NCBI GenBank assembly: GCA_001687465.1
Contig: LVLI01000661.1
Location: forward strand, 1-45,217
Origin: Halocafeteria seosinensis
Taxonomy: Eukaryota; Sar; Bigyra; Bicosoecida
Length of the DNA stretch: 45,217 nucleotides
Direction of reading: 5' to 3'
Program-made: the position numbers and the translations under genes
The notes under the pieces: model-generated
The model's input: the letters and a program-made list of their open reading frames with translations, nothing else
What the model was told of the DNA's origin: nothing
Databases searched by the model: none
In this document: positions 35,392 through 43,528 of the stretch, one piece after another
Layout of the letters: each line of letters opens with the position of its first letter
Position numbering within the stretch: position 1 is the stretch's first letter

Positions 35392-37839
35392 TTAGGAGGA
35401 GTGGGTCCCCGCCCCACTGTTTTTAGTTTTTGACAGGACCATCTGGTCTACTGAAGCAGCCCATCCGGAATACTTGCGGTTACAAAAATTGTATATGTGT
35501 ACAAGGTACATTGTCTCAATCATTTCTTCTAGAGCCACCGTGTAATCCCTCTGTTCTCGAAAGCATTGTTGCATCATGGAACTGTGCCGTGGTTCTTCCC
35601 TGCCTGAATCAATTCTATCTGCATTGCTAGTGATGGGACCACACACCATGCTGTGAAATCTTGCATGAAATAACTCATCCTTCCCACTAAGAAACGTTCT
35701 TACGCAGTGACGACGACATGCTTTTACCAGATTTTTCCACAAAGGAATGTCGTGCTCCAGATCGAGTTTTGGCAACTTCCGAAGCCTTTCCTTGTTTACA
35801 TCGAAAACGATCAATCCACCGTCTTCAATACCAGTAGACTTCATCTTGGCAGCGTACAAAGCGTAATTGAGATTAGTTGTCGTGTAAAAGCCCCGTGAAA
35901 AATCGCTCGAGGAGTTATCCTGAACGTTGATTCCATCCCGCACAATTGAGTTTGCTGAAGAAATGCTTGTCCCATGATAGAGGCGAACACAATTTTCCGC
36001 TGCTTCCGGGAGACAAGCCATATAGTTATCAATCTTCCACTCGTTGTTGCTTCTAGGAAAGGCAGTTTTCAGATCACATGTGAATACATCGATAGAACGA
36101 TTATCGTTCAGCCGAAATGACACGTGGCCATTGCTTTGACGTCGTATTTCGTCCCCCAGCAACACTTCGTGAGGACTATGAATACCAGCGTAACTCCTCA
36201 AAAAAGACGATAAGCTCATACCAAAATATCCAAGTTTTTCGAATAAGAAATGGCAACGACGGACTTGCCATGGTAGTTCTTCCACTCTGAAATGTGAAAC
36301 TTGTTCAGCGAAGTTATGGATGGCAGTTCGGCACAACTGCACCGTAGAAAAAGGCACGTCGAATGATTCACAATCCCGTTTTTTCCTAAGAACATTTTCA
36401 CGATAGTTAGCAGGCATCCATGCCAACTGCTGCAACGCAGGGCACAGTGAAAAAGCTCGGCTTATCCCTTTTTGAATGTTCTCCGCACAAATACCGTCGA
36501 TGAGTTCCGGACTCAATAAAAGTCCTTTTTCAAATTCCTTCAAAGCAGCATCGTAGTTTCCATTGTCGTACGTATCAATCCCCATAGCGAAAGCGGCCAC
36601 GCATGAATTTCTCGGATCTTCATCCATTTCTTCCCTTACATCCTCCATCTCTGTGGGAGGATTTGTCACGTGAGTAGTCGCGCTCCCTGTCTCAATGGGA
36701 TCTACGTCAATATCAAACCCAGCAAGCCGTTTACTTGTGATACATCCTGGGACATCGATACAATGCATCGAGGAAGAGGAAATAGCAGGTTGAGTAAACA
36801 CATGAGAAAAAGGGCATATCTCATAAAATTGCCGAATGCATGTTCCATTTCGATGATCCCAGCAAATTCGCTCAAAGCGGTCAGGATGTGCTTGGATCTG
36901 TTTCCGCATATGCCGAACGATACGCGTTATTGTAGTTTTTCGTTGCTCGTCGTCGGAAATTGGACGCCATAGCTGAAACGGTGCCCAGGGTTCGTTACAC
37001 ATCGGACAGGTGAATTTTTGGGCAAATTCTGCCAAAGACTTCACTTTTTGTTGCACCCCCAAGCAGCCACGCATCCAAGTTTGTAGGCAGTGGATATGGA
37101 ACACGTGTGAACAACACAAAGAAGCAGCCAAACGACACTCCTTTAAATCGTGTGGGTCGTTTAATAAACTTTCACAAATGGCGCAATTCGTTGCTATCGA
37201 CGTCGTATCATGACCCGTTACGACCCACTTTCCTTTCATCCAAGTAGCATGCCACTTGGGGCATCGTGAGCCTAGAATACATTTTTCAGCACCAAGTCGA
37301 TAACGCCCACACACTGCATGGTTGATCGGCACTGTAGCAGAATGCTTGCCACTGAGGCAGTCAGGGGAAGACTGAAATCGGCAACGGCCTTCTAAATAAA
37401 AGACACATTCCCCTCCTGCTAAATTATCTTCTTGCAAAAGGGCTCCACTGCATTCTAAACTTTTGTTGGTTGAGTATGTGTCCCCTTTCATTGATAGACT
37501 ATCCATTTCATTCTCGGGAAGGAAAACACTGCGTTCATCTATCGGTTTAAGAGGGATTTTGCTCAGATCCTTATTAGCACAAGTTGTGCACAATAATACA
37601 AGAGTCCGTCTCTCCCCCTTTCTTGTTAAATGTGCTGCGTAGACAGCGGGACGACTGCAATGGTCTGCATGGCAGGAAAAGGCGTTGTCCCCCGAACCAG
37701 CAAGTCTCAACAGCGTACTTGCGCTTTGATTTACTACACCGCTACTCTCAAATGATGTAGATGATTCGGCACTCGCCATTGTATTATGAGGGATTGCGTC
37801 TATACAAAATGAACAATACCGGGTACAAGCATATGCCAT
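35392..37839 (-). CDS. CCCH-RING-CCCH protein with C-terminal ADP-ribosyltransferase-like (DUF3990) domain
   Basis: One exon, 815 residues from ATG at 37839 (an alternative ATG is at 37779). Domains in order: a small zinc cluster (C56, C61, C84, C87); CCCH finger 1 (C145-C153-C161-H166); CCCH finger 2 (C177-C187-C193-H197); a canonical RING-H2 (C219, C222, C243, H245, H248, C251, C278, C281); CCCH finger 3 (C326-C334-C342-H346); a TPR-like hairpin (about 412-445, DNGNYDAALKEFEKGLLLSPE); then an ART fold (about 617-745) with LYHGTS (His622), DFSRGFYTTTNL (Tyr652), GGLIVFDV and HSMVCGPITSN. His and Tyr fit the H-Y-x triad of PARP-like ARTs; the third catalytic residue is unclear. It predicts an RNA-binding ubiquitin ligase that also modifies targets with ADP-ribose, broadly like CCCH-type PARPs but with a different ART class. 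Activity is inference. Confidence 0.85.
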   Translation of the reverse strand: MAYACTRYCSFCIDAIPHNTMASAESSTSFESSGVVNQSASTLLRLAGSGDNAFSCHADHCSRPAVYAAHLTRKGERRTLVLLCTTCANKDLSKIPLKPIDERSVFLPENEMDSLSMKGDTYSTNKSLECSGALLQEDNLAGGECVFYLEGRCRFQSSPDCLSGKHSATVPINHAVCGRYRLGAEKCILGSRCPKWHATWMKGKWVVTGHDTTSIATNCAICESLLNDPHDLKECRLAASLCCSHVFHIHCLQTWMRGCLGVQQKVKSLAEFAQKFTCPMCNEPWAPFQLWRPISDDEQRKTTITRIVRHMRKQIQAHPDRFERICWDHRNGTCIRQFYEICPFSHVFTQPAISSSSMHCIDVPGCITSKRLAGFDIDVDPIETGSATTHVTNPPTEMEDVREEMDEDPRNSCVAAFAMGIDTYDNGNYDAALKEFEKGLLLSPELIDGICAENIQKGISRAFSLCPALQQLAWMPANYRENVLRKKRDCESFDVPFSTVQLCRTAIHNFAEQVSHFRVEELPWQVRRCHFLFEKLGYFGMSLSSFLRSYAGIHSPHEVLLGDEIRRQSNGHVSFRLNDNRSIDVFTCDLKTAFPRSNNEWKIDNYMACLPEAAENCVRLYHGTSISSANSIVRDGINVQDNSSSDFSRGFYTTTNLNYALYAAKMKSTGIEDGGLIVFDVNKERLRKLPKLDLEHDIPLWKNLVKACRRHCVRTFLSGKDELFHARFHSMVCGPITSNADRIDSGREEPRHSSMMQQCFREQRDYTVALEEMIETMYLVHIYNFCNRKYSGWAASVDQMVLSKTKNSGAGTHSS

Positions 37840-37919
37840 CCATCTAGGGCTATCGCTGGCAGCCGGATGCAAAGAACCTTTGGAAACACGTTAATCGCGC
37901 TCATGCATGTAGTGTTTCC

Positions 37920-38253
37920 ATGGAGACTCTATCAAGCTTTGTAGATTCTCACGAGTTCCGTGTTCCACAGGTTGGAGAAGTCCACGCTTCCGACCCTCTC
38001 CTTCCAGTACAACGGGAGGGTCCCGGAGGGGATCTCTTGTGAGACTTGTGGCAGTGTGTTTATAAGCCGCCGAACATTACGTAGACATTTGGCCAAAGAA
38101 CATGATGGTGAGGGTGGCTCCCGGTCAGTGTACCATGATGATGATGATGATGATGATGATAAACAAGAACAAGGAAATGACAAGGATGCCATGGAAAAGA
38201 AACTGGAGGAATGGGAGAATCAGGCGAGGGGGTCGAGAATGGCAGAGTGCTGA
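37920..38253 (+). pseudogene. C2H2 zinc-finger fragment running into the NOC3 copy
   Basis: An open frame from 37960 encodes one C2H2 finger (CETCGSVFISRRTLRRH...H, about 38035-38105) and continues without a break into the copied NOC3 acidic segment (YHDDDD, KQEQGNDKDAMEKKLEEW), stopping at 38251-38253. The copy is read in the NOC3 frame until a 5-base deletion. A nearby ATG (37920) starts METLSSFVDSHEF in another frame, so a frameshift or an intron would be needed for a normal start. It is a chimera made by duplication, probably not a working gene. Confidence 0.5.
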
Positions 38254-38278
38254 TGGAGCAGCGGCATCAGGGTTGCCC
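38131..38278 (+). repeat. Copied NOC3 segment
   Basis: A 148-base near-identical copy of 31425-31580, with eight GAT codons where NOC3 has nine Asp/Asn codons, and a 5-base loss that breaks the NOC3 frame. It joins directly, without extra bases, to the second copy of the spacer repeat at 38279. Confidence 0.88.
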
Positions 38279-38437
38279 CCGGAGTAGGCTTGTAGTTACG
38301 CAGCCTAGCGACCGAGCAGCTAATTTCTCGGAATCCTTTTACGCTTGTTCACTCATTCAGAAGTTACCAGATGATAAAGCAACCTGCAGGTGCATCAGTC
38401 GTGATTACACTGTACAGTAGGTGGATGTGTTCAACGG
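38279..38437 (+). repeat. Direct repeat copy 2 (about 159 bp)
   Basis: It matches 34707-34859 at about 98% apart from a 1-base and a 5-base insertion. On its right it continues into sequence resembling the 3' end of the nocturnin gene; on its left it abuts the NOC3 copy. With copy 1 it brackets about 3.4 kb containing the CCCH-RING-ART gene. Confidence 0.85.
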
Positions 38438-38458
38438 TCATACGGGTTGTTCCGTATC

Positions 38459-38515
38459 CTACTCATTACTTTCAAAGCTAAATGTTGCAGACTATTGGAA
38501 ATCGTCTGACCGATA
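38459..38515 (-). pseudogene. Relic of the C-terminus of a nocturnin-like gene
   Basis: On the minus strand this reads YVYRSDDFQ, stop, SATFSFESNE, stop, against EYPSDHLQLSATFNLDDYE in the intact gene at 41816. The DNA keeps ctactcat, taaatgttgc and tctgac in the same order. The catalytic SDH has become SDD and a stop has appeared, so this is dead sequence. The copy cannot be followed further upstream. Confidence 0.65.
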
Positions 38516-38730
38516 AACATACCATGGTAGCGTGTAAATTACTTGGAAACTTACTACTGTATTGTCGCTGCAATGCTGCGAGCTCACTAAGAATTGACAC
38601 TGCAGTTGCAAGTGCACGTTCTACTCCCATGTTATTCTCTACTGGAATACATATATCCACTTCCACTTTGCGTTTTCGAGTCGTGCCCCACCGAGCTACA
38701 ACAGATTCGTGATCGGAGGTTCATCATCGT
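38478..38730 (-). other. Unassigned minus-strand open frame upstream of the LRR gene
   Basis: An 84-codon frame, open from 38730 to a stop at 38478, has protein-like composition (KRKVEVDICIPVENN, then a helix ERALATAVSILSELAALQRQYSSK). It lacks an upstream ATG. Its 3' part overlaps the nocturnin relic in a different frame. It may be a gene fragment or chance. The rest of 38516-39029 holds nothing I recognise apart from the expected LRR-gene promoter. Confidence 0.25.
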
Positions 38731-39029
38731 GTCTTCAACAAAACGCCACTTCGCCGTCAGGAAGCCAGGATCTTCACAGCGACCTCCAAGAGGTAGCATG
38801 GTTAACTTTGTTAGAGTAGTAGTACGTTCTTTAACGTTGATACAATGCCAAACGTTCGCCCTGCCTTCTGTAGTTCATCAACATGCAACGCCCATGTATG
38901 GCATTGCATTGTATAGCGTGCAGTGTGCAGTCCAGCCAGTGGTCGGTCGCAGGATTGCTGCCGTTCACAAGCAAACCTACAAACATACACAAGACGACAA
39001 AAGAATAAGCATCAAAAGAAAGAGGAGAC

Positions 39030-41645
39030 ATGGAGGAATATTTGCGAATACGGGACAGACGGCCGCCGTACCCTCCATTGGACGGAGCACCATTGCTCCT
39101 CCGCAAAATCCTGCGGACGAGCCTCTACCACGAGGGGGAGACTTCCACGTTGACGACAGGTGCCGCCAGCGGCCAAAATGGTCACAACGCTGTGCGTGCA
39201 GCTGGTACCAACGACACAGACTTTTTGTTCGAAGAGGAGGAAGATGATGACTCATCGTCCACGGAAGGCGAACAAGAGGGAGACCAGGAAATGCTGAGTG
39301 ACTCCACGGTTTCCTTGAATGTGACTAACATCTGCGAAGCGGTGAAACAAACGGTGGATGGAGTCTGGGAGTACCCGGAAAGCTGGGATGCCTTTGCTTT
39401 GCTTGCTGAACGATTCCATAGGATAGGGAAATATGAGAGCAAGCATGATAATAGGATTGCGAGGAAGATCTCTATACTTCTTCTGTCAAGACTTGAGAGC
39501 AATTTCAACGAACAGATGGATGCAAGTTGCAGCGTGTCTTATCGGCGTTGGGCTCTCGTTAACTTCGCAGGGCAGTTGTATGTCAGGAGTGTATTCACTA
39601 CTGAAGACATGTCGACCCTATTGGATATGCTACTCGAGAGCTCGGAGAGGGATCGTGGATATCCAAATGACTATCTCGACTATGTCGTGCAACTGCTAGC
39701 TTCTATTCTACCGCCCTACACGAAAAACAACCCTCAAGGTACGGAGACTGTCCTGCGTCGCGTTAAAGAGAGATCCGATGAGATTTCCTCCGAGACGTAT
39801 TGTCAACACAGTGAGATGCTAAAAGAGGTTGACGTTGCAAATCTTCTTCTGAGGCAATCCTGCGAGAGCGCTGTCCCGTATGGGAACAATCCAAAGGACG
39901 TTCTCAAGACTTATCTTTGTTGGCTTCAAACTCACAGTGAAGTAAAGAAGTTGGAGGATGTAGCACTGTATTGGATGAACGTAGAATCCCACGGGTGTGT
40001 TCGAAGTCGTTCCAGGCACATTGAGGCAATCCCATGGAAACATATCCAAAGATCGGTTGTTTGTCGGTTGGAATGGCCTAGCCTGCTCTATGTTGGGGAG
40101 CACCCTTTTGAACTAGCATTATTGCAACAGCGACTTCCCAATTACTGTGGAGGACTCGGCGTCAGGGACGCACAGATAGATAGGATCGGCACCAGCTCCG
40201 ACAGGCACATAGTTGACTTTTCTTATCTGTCAAGAATTTCATCACTATCGCTTTTGTGTGAAAGCCGAGTGGGAAACAGACGACGATTCCATAATTTGGA
40301 CAACGCCTTCTACCATTTGAACAACCTGAAAAGGCTCGATCTCCTATGTTCGTCACATGACGGAGCCAATAACATCAGTGGCTACCTCTTCCGGTATCTG
40401 CCCCAACTGCGGGAACTACAGTTGAGTCCCGAGCGATCTGATTTTACTGCTACTTCGTTTCGATTTCTGACGAACTTGACTTCCTTAGATCTCAACGCAC
40501 GGTTCCGTGAAGACTTGTGTAACAAGGAAGGCTTTGCATATCTGAGCCATATCAAAGACTTGAAATTGCGACGGGTTCCCCAAGGACGAGCTTTGGCCGA
40601 ACTCCTCTCACAATTACCCAACCTCACATCCATAGATCTCCGAGACGACGAAGTGCATCCGTTACAGCCAGTTTCGTTTGCGCGTATGAGCAGCAATTTG
40701 AGAAGACTAAGGATACATCTCCAGGATGTCGAAGACGAATGGTTTGAAAACCTCAGTAATGTCACATACTTGGATATCAGGAAGTCTTCAGCGCGACTTA
40801 CAAGTGAGGCCTTCAGGCATTTGCCCTCTTTATCATGCTTGCATATGGAAGGATGTTCGCGGACAGTTATCGGTGACCGGGCGTTTGAGCATCTACCCCA
40901 GCTAAAAGAGCTAAACATTGGCCGCTGCAACCAACCTACTATAACCGACGAGGCTTTCGCTCACCTACCGTCAATGACGAAGGTACGCATGGACGGTTGT
41001 AAGCAGACCACCATAACGGATAACGCGTTTGTTCACCTCAAGCGAATTGTGGAGCTCAATGTATCTGACTGCGGTAACATAACCAATGGTGCATTTCAGC
41101 ACTTTACCAACTTGAAGGAGTTGGATATCACGGCATGTCACCAAAAGCACATAACGGATGAGGCATTCAAGTGTCTTCGCGCCGTCAAGCGAATGCGGAT
41201 GGGAGGATGCCATAGCACAAGCATAACAGATCAGGCATTCCGTCACCTTAGCAATATGACTAATTTATACATGAGCGAGTGCAACCAAACGACTATCACC
41301 GACGAGGCGTTTCGTCACTTAGGAGGTGTTCAATGCCTGGTCATGAATTCCTGCTATCAAACAACCATCACTGACGAAGCGTTTCGACACTTGTCCTCCG
41401 TTACAGAGCTCCACATGCAATGGTGTCGACAGCTGACGATCACGGACGCAGCCTTCAAGCACCTTTCCAATGTCGAAATCTTGGACGTTGAAAGATGCGA
41501 CCAAACAACGATAACGGGAGAAGCGTTTCAGCATCTGCCTAGAGTGCAGATGTTGAATCTACGGATGTGCAGGATCATGACTTCGCTGAGGGGTTCGAAC
41601 AGTTGCATGGCACTCCACCTTCCTGATGTCGACATTTACTATTGA
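39030..41645 (+). CDS. MIF4G-like domain joined to cysteine-containing leucine-rich repeats
   Basis: One exon, 871 residues from ATG at 39030. Residues 1-95 include an acidic tract (FEEEEDDDSSS). Residues about 100-270 look like a MIF4G/HEAT domain of the eIF4G/PAIP1 kind: WDAFALLAERF, ISILLLSRLESNFNE, RRWALVNFAGQLYVRSVFTTEDMSTLLDMLL. After a linker, LRRs start near 405. From about 590 to 860 they settle into some eleven units of about 25 residues with the core CxQTTITDEAFRHLxxVxxLxM, a cysteine-containing LRR type. Several units are strongly alike, suggesting recent internal duplication. MIF4G domains bind translation or decay factors and LRRs bind proteins, so a translation-linked adaptor or recognition protein is possible. 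No signal peptide or membrane segment is seen. A truncated relative lies at 34535-34661. Confidence 0.82.
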   Translation: MEEYLRIRDRRPPYPPLDGAPLLLRKILRTSLYHEGETSTLTTGAASGQNGHNAVRAAGTNDTDFLFEEEEDDDSSSTEGEQEGDQEMLSDSTVSLNVTNICEAVKQTVDGVWEYPESWDAFALLAERFHRIGKYESKHDNRIARKISILLLSRLESNFNEQMDASCSVSYRRWALVNFAGQLYVRSVFTTEDMSTLLDMLLESSERDRGYPNDYLDYVVQLLASILPPYTKNNPQGTETVLRRVKERSDEISSETYCQHSEMLKEVDVANLLLRQSCESAVPYGNNPKDVLKTYLCWLQTHSEVKKLEDVALYWMNVESHGCVRSRSRHIEAIPWKHIQRSVVCRLEWPSLLYVGEHPFELALLQQRLPNYCGGLGVRDAQIDRIGTSSDRHIVDFSYLSRISSLSLLCESRVGNRRRFHNLDNAFYHLNNLKRLDLLCSSHDGANNISGYLFRYLPQLRELQLSPERSDFTATSFRFLTNLTSLDLNARFREDLCNKEGFAYLSHIKDLKLRRVPQGRALAELLSQLPNLTSIDLRDDEVHPLQPVSFARMSSNLRRLRIHLQDVEDEWFENLSNVTYLDIRKSSARLTSEAFRHLPSLSCLHMEGCSRTVIGDRAFEHLPQLKELNIGRCNQPTITDEAFAHLPSMTKVRMDGCKQTTITDNAFVHLKRIVELNVSDCGNITNGAFQHFTNLKELDITACHQKHITDEAFKCLRAVKRMRMGGCHSTSITDQAFRHLSNMTNLYMSECNQTTITDEAFRHLGGVQCLVMNSCYQTTITDEAFRHLSSVTELHMQWCRQLTITDAAFKHLSNVEILDVERCDQTTITGEAFQHLPRVQMLNLRMCRIMTSLRGSNSCMALHLPDVDIYY

Positions 41646-41674
41646 TGCACCTGGATATACGTTACGCGAGACGA

Positions 41675-41815
41675 AATTGTTCCGTTGCTTTACGCTGGTT
41701 CACTTGATGCGCAAGTTATCAGGGGGACGTCGCCTAAACATCAGCATCAGTAGTTTCGTTCCTTATCGTCAGCTGAATGTGCTCAGCTGTCATACTGGAA
41801 GCGAGTCTTCGTATG
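41675..41815. repeat. Diverged copy of the spacer repeat between LRR and nocturnin genes
   Basis: It shares the order of short blocks with 34770-34859 and 38330-38458: tttacgct.gttcact, aagttaycag, then a gtgytcarc block, then tcatac..g..cgtat.ctactcat. Identity is low and patchy, so this is the older relative. It marks the natural order LRR gene, spacer, nocturnin gene. Confidence 0.5.
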
Positions 41816-42838
41816 CTACTCATAATCATCTAAGTTAAATGTTGCTGACAGCTGGAGATGATCTGACGGGTACTCGGCACTGGGGATGCCAGAAGGTCCC
41901 AACTCTTCTTTCGATGGCAGTTCGCTGCAAATTTGCACCTGCAGCTGTGACTTCTCGTAGAAAATGTAATCTATAATCCTCTTCACTTCTTTCACTTCTC
42001 CAGTGTCTACATCGTGGCGGAACTTCCACGTTGTGAATAATTGTCGTTCCGTAGCATATGCACTATCCAGCCTCATTCCCTCATTCGGCTCTTCTGATAG
42101 CATTTCTGTGTGAGGTGAGCTCCCGGAAACATCATTCATGTCACATCCGATGATCAACGGCGGCACGCGTGGAAGCTCCAGTTCCTCTGTCCAGTGCTTG
42201 CGTATTCGCGCCAACGCAGCTTTGAGTTGCTTGGCTTGCGCTAGTCTCTTACGCTCATTCTCTTGCCCCTCCTTGGCTTTAAAGTGCATGGAGCAAATCA
42301 TCACGTGCTGACCCTCAGCAGTGTGATTAGCTTGGAAGAGACCCACAAGACCTCGTTGAGCGTGGGGAGTCCTGTCGGGATCCTCATCATAAAAGGGTAT
42401 CCCCTCATGTCGTAGTATCGTCCACTCGCTAGCGTCGTATAGGATAGCACAGCCGTCACTGGGATACCCTAGAGCTTCCGTCGGAGAGGGCGTCTTAGCC
42501 TCGAACACGTACTTTACGAGGTGTCCTCCAATCTTCCCCGTCAAGGAATCAACACGGTTGACTTCCTGGAGCGTCGCAAAGTCGTACAGCAACATGGATC
42601 TCCCTGAGGCTGCCGGTACATGCAGACGTTCGGCTATCCGAGGCAGACGGCGCTCCCAATGTAATTCCTCCAGAGGACAGTATGCGAAAGAACCCGTCTG
42701 AGCGAGACCATCGGCCAAAATATTCCATTGTGCCACACGCACAAGACGACGGCGAGGAACTCCGCAACTTGCAGACATTGGGAAAAATGAATAAACAAAT
42801 GCAGATTGTCGATGTTTTGGACGACGATAACAATACAT
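41816..42838 (-). CDS. NOCT: Nocturnin/CCR4-type EEP-family phosphatase or deadenylase
   Basis: One exon, 340 residues from ATG at 42838 (a second ATG at 42778 would trim 20 residues). The exonuclease-endonuclease-phosphatase fold is complete: Asn39 in AQWNILADGL, Glu92 in LQEVN, His185 in CSMHFKA, Asp233 and Asn235 in GCDMND, Asp290 in RIIDYIFY, and Asp326-His327 in SDH. The start VRVAQWNILADGL...CPLEELHWERR resembles nocturnin (RVMQWNILAQAL...CPVEALKWEER). Nocturnin removes the 2'-phosphate from NADP(H); close relatives (CCR4, ANGEL) shorten poly(A). The first 20 residues are basic and aromatic and may be a mitochondrial signal. The gene is convergent with the LRR gene, with stops 170 bp apart. 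Nocturnin versus ANGEL/CCR4 cannot be settled by eye. Confidence 0.85.
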   Translation of the reverse strand: MYCYRRPKHRQSAFVYSFFPMSASCGVPRRRLVRVAQWNILADGLAQTGSFAYCPLEELHWERRLPRIAERLHVPAASGRSMLLYDFATLQEVNRVDSLTGKIGGHLVKYVFEAKTPSPTEALGYPSDGCAILYDASEWTILRHEGIPFYDEDPDRTPHAQRGLVGLFQANHTAEGQHVMICSMHFKAKEGQENERKRLAQAKQLKAALARIRKHWTEELELPRVPPLIIGCDMNDVSGSSPHTEMLSEEPNEGMRLDSAYATERQLFTTWKFRHDVDTGEVKEVKRIIDYIFYEKSQLQVQICSELPSKEELGPSGIPSAEYPSDHLQLSATFNLDDYE

Positions 42839-43528
42839 GCAAGTTGCACTATGTTAAACTATCTATGAGTGTAACTCACTGCCGCAACAAGTCACGCTGG
42901 TCACCTCCGTACTTACCACAGTACAAAGCCTTCCTTGTGTCTCCCAGGCGATGAGCAACATAGACGAAAAAAACAGCAAAATCACCGGCTAGTAGTACGC
43001 GGGCAGTGCTTCTTTACATTTAACATTTGATTTACGGAACAGGAACGAGTCAATAGGGAGAATGCGTCCATACGTCCCGCTGCGTTCACTGAAGATCTTT
43101 CTCCAATGGCACCAGCTTCATGCCAAATTCACTGCTGTCTTCTGTACCTTTACCTGGCTGGAGGATTATGCTTATGTCTCCAGGTTGATTGATTGTATGC
43201 CACTCGTTATCCGGGATTACGTCGAGTATGCCTGCTTCGTGCCACTCGCCGTCATCTATTCGCATACCATATATATATATATACCGGTATACCTATATAT
43301 AGTAGTCGTACCACTATTTGGACGCAGGAAACCTACCGGCTACTGTACACCACTAAAATGTCACCTATCCTCCCCATACTCCTTGCATCTTATGTATGAG
43401 CACGAAGATGCTGGACCGGTTCCGGGTTCCGTGGACTCCTCACACAGCGTAGAGAAGCCTGTAGCAGACACATCTTCCCAAGGGGTATAAGCGCGATGTG
43501 TTAGGGCGTGCGATGCGTTCGATCAGCG
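42839..43528. other. Intergenic right of nocturnin
   Basis: A 142-codon plus-strand frame (43062-43490) has no domain and includes a translated AT repeat (IYIYIPVYLYI), so I do not call it. An AT-rich tract with the palindrome tataccggtata lies at about 43270-43300. The nocturnin promoter should be at the left edge. Nothing else was recognised. Confidence 0.5.

Noticed and set aside
34239-41815. A complete integrated giant-virus segment
   Set aside because: Ankyrin and LRR genes alone are not diagnostic; no viral core gene, terminal repeat or viral promoter motif was found.
43270-43300. AT-repeat palindrome (tataccggtata) as an origin or cruciform
   Set aside because: Simple AT repeats are common; nothing around it supports an origin.
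43062-43490. 142-codon plus-strand frame right of nocturnin
   Set aside because: It includes a translated AT repeat and shows no homology I recognise.
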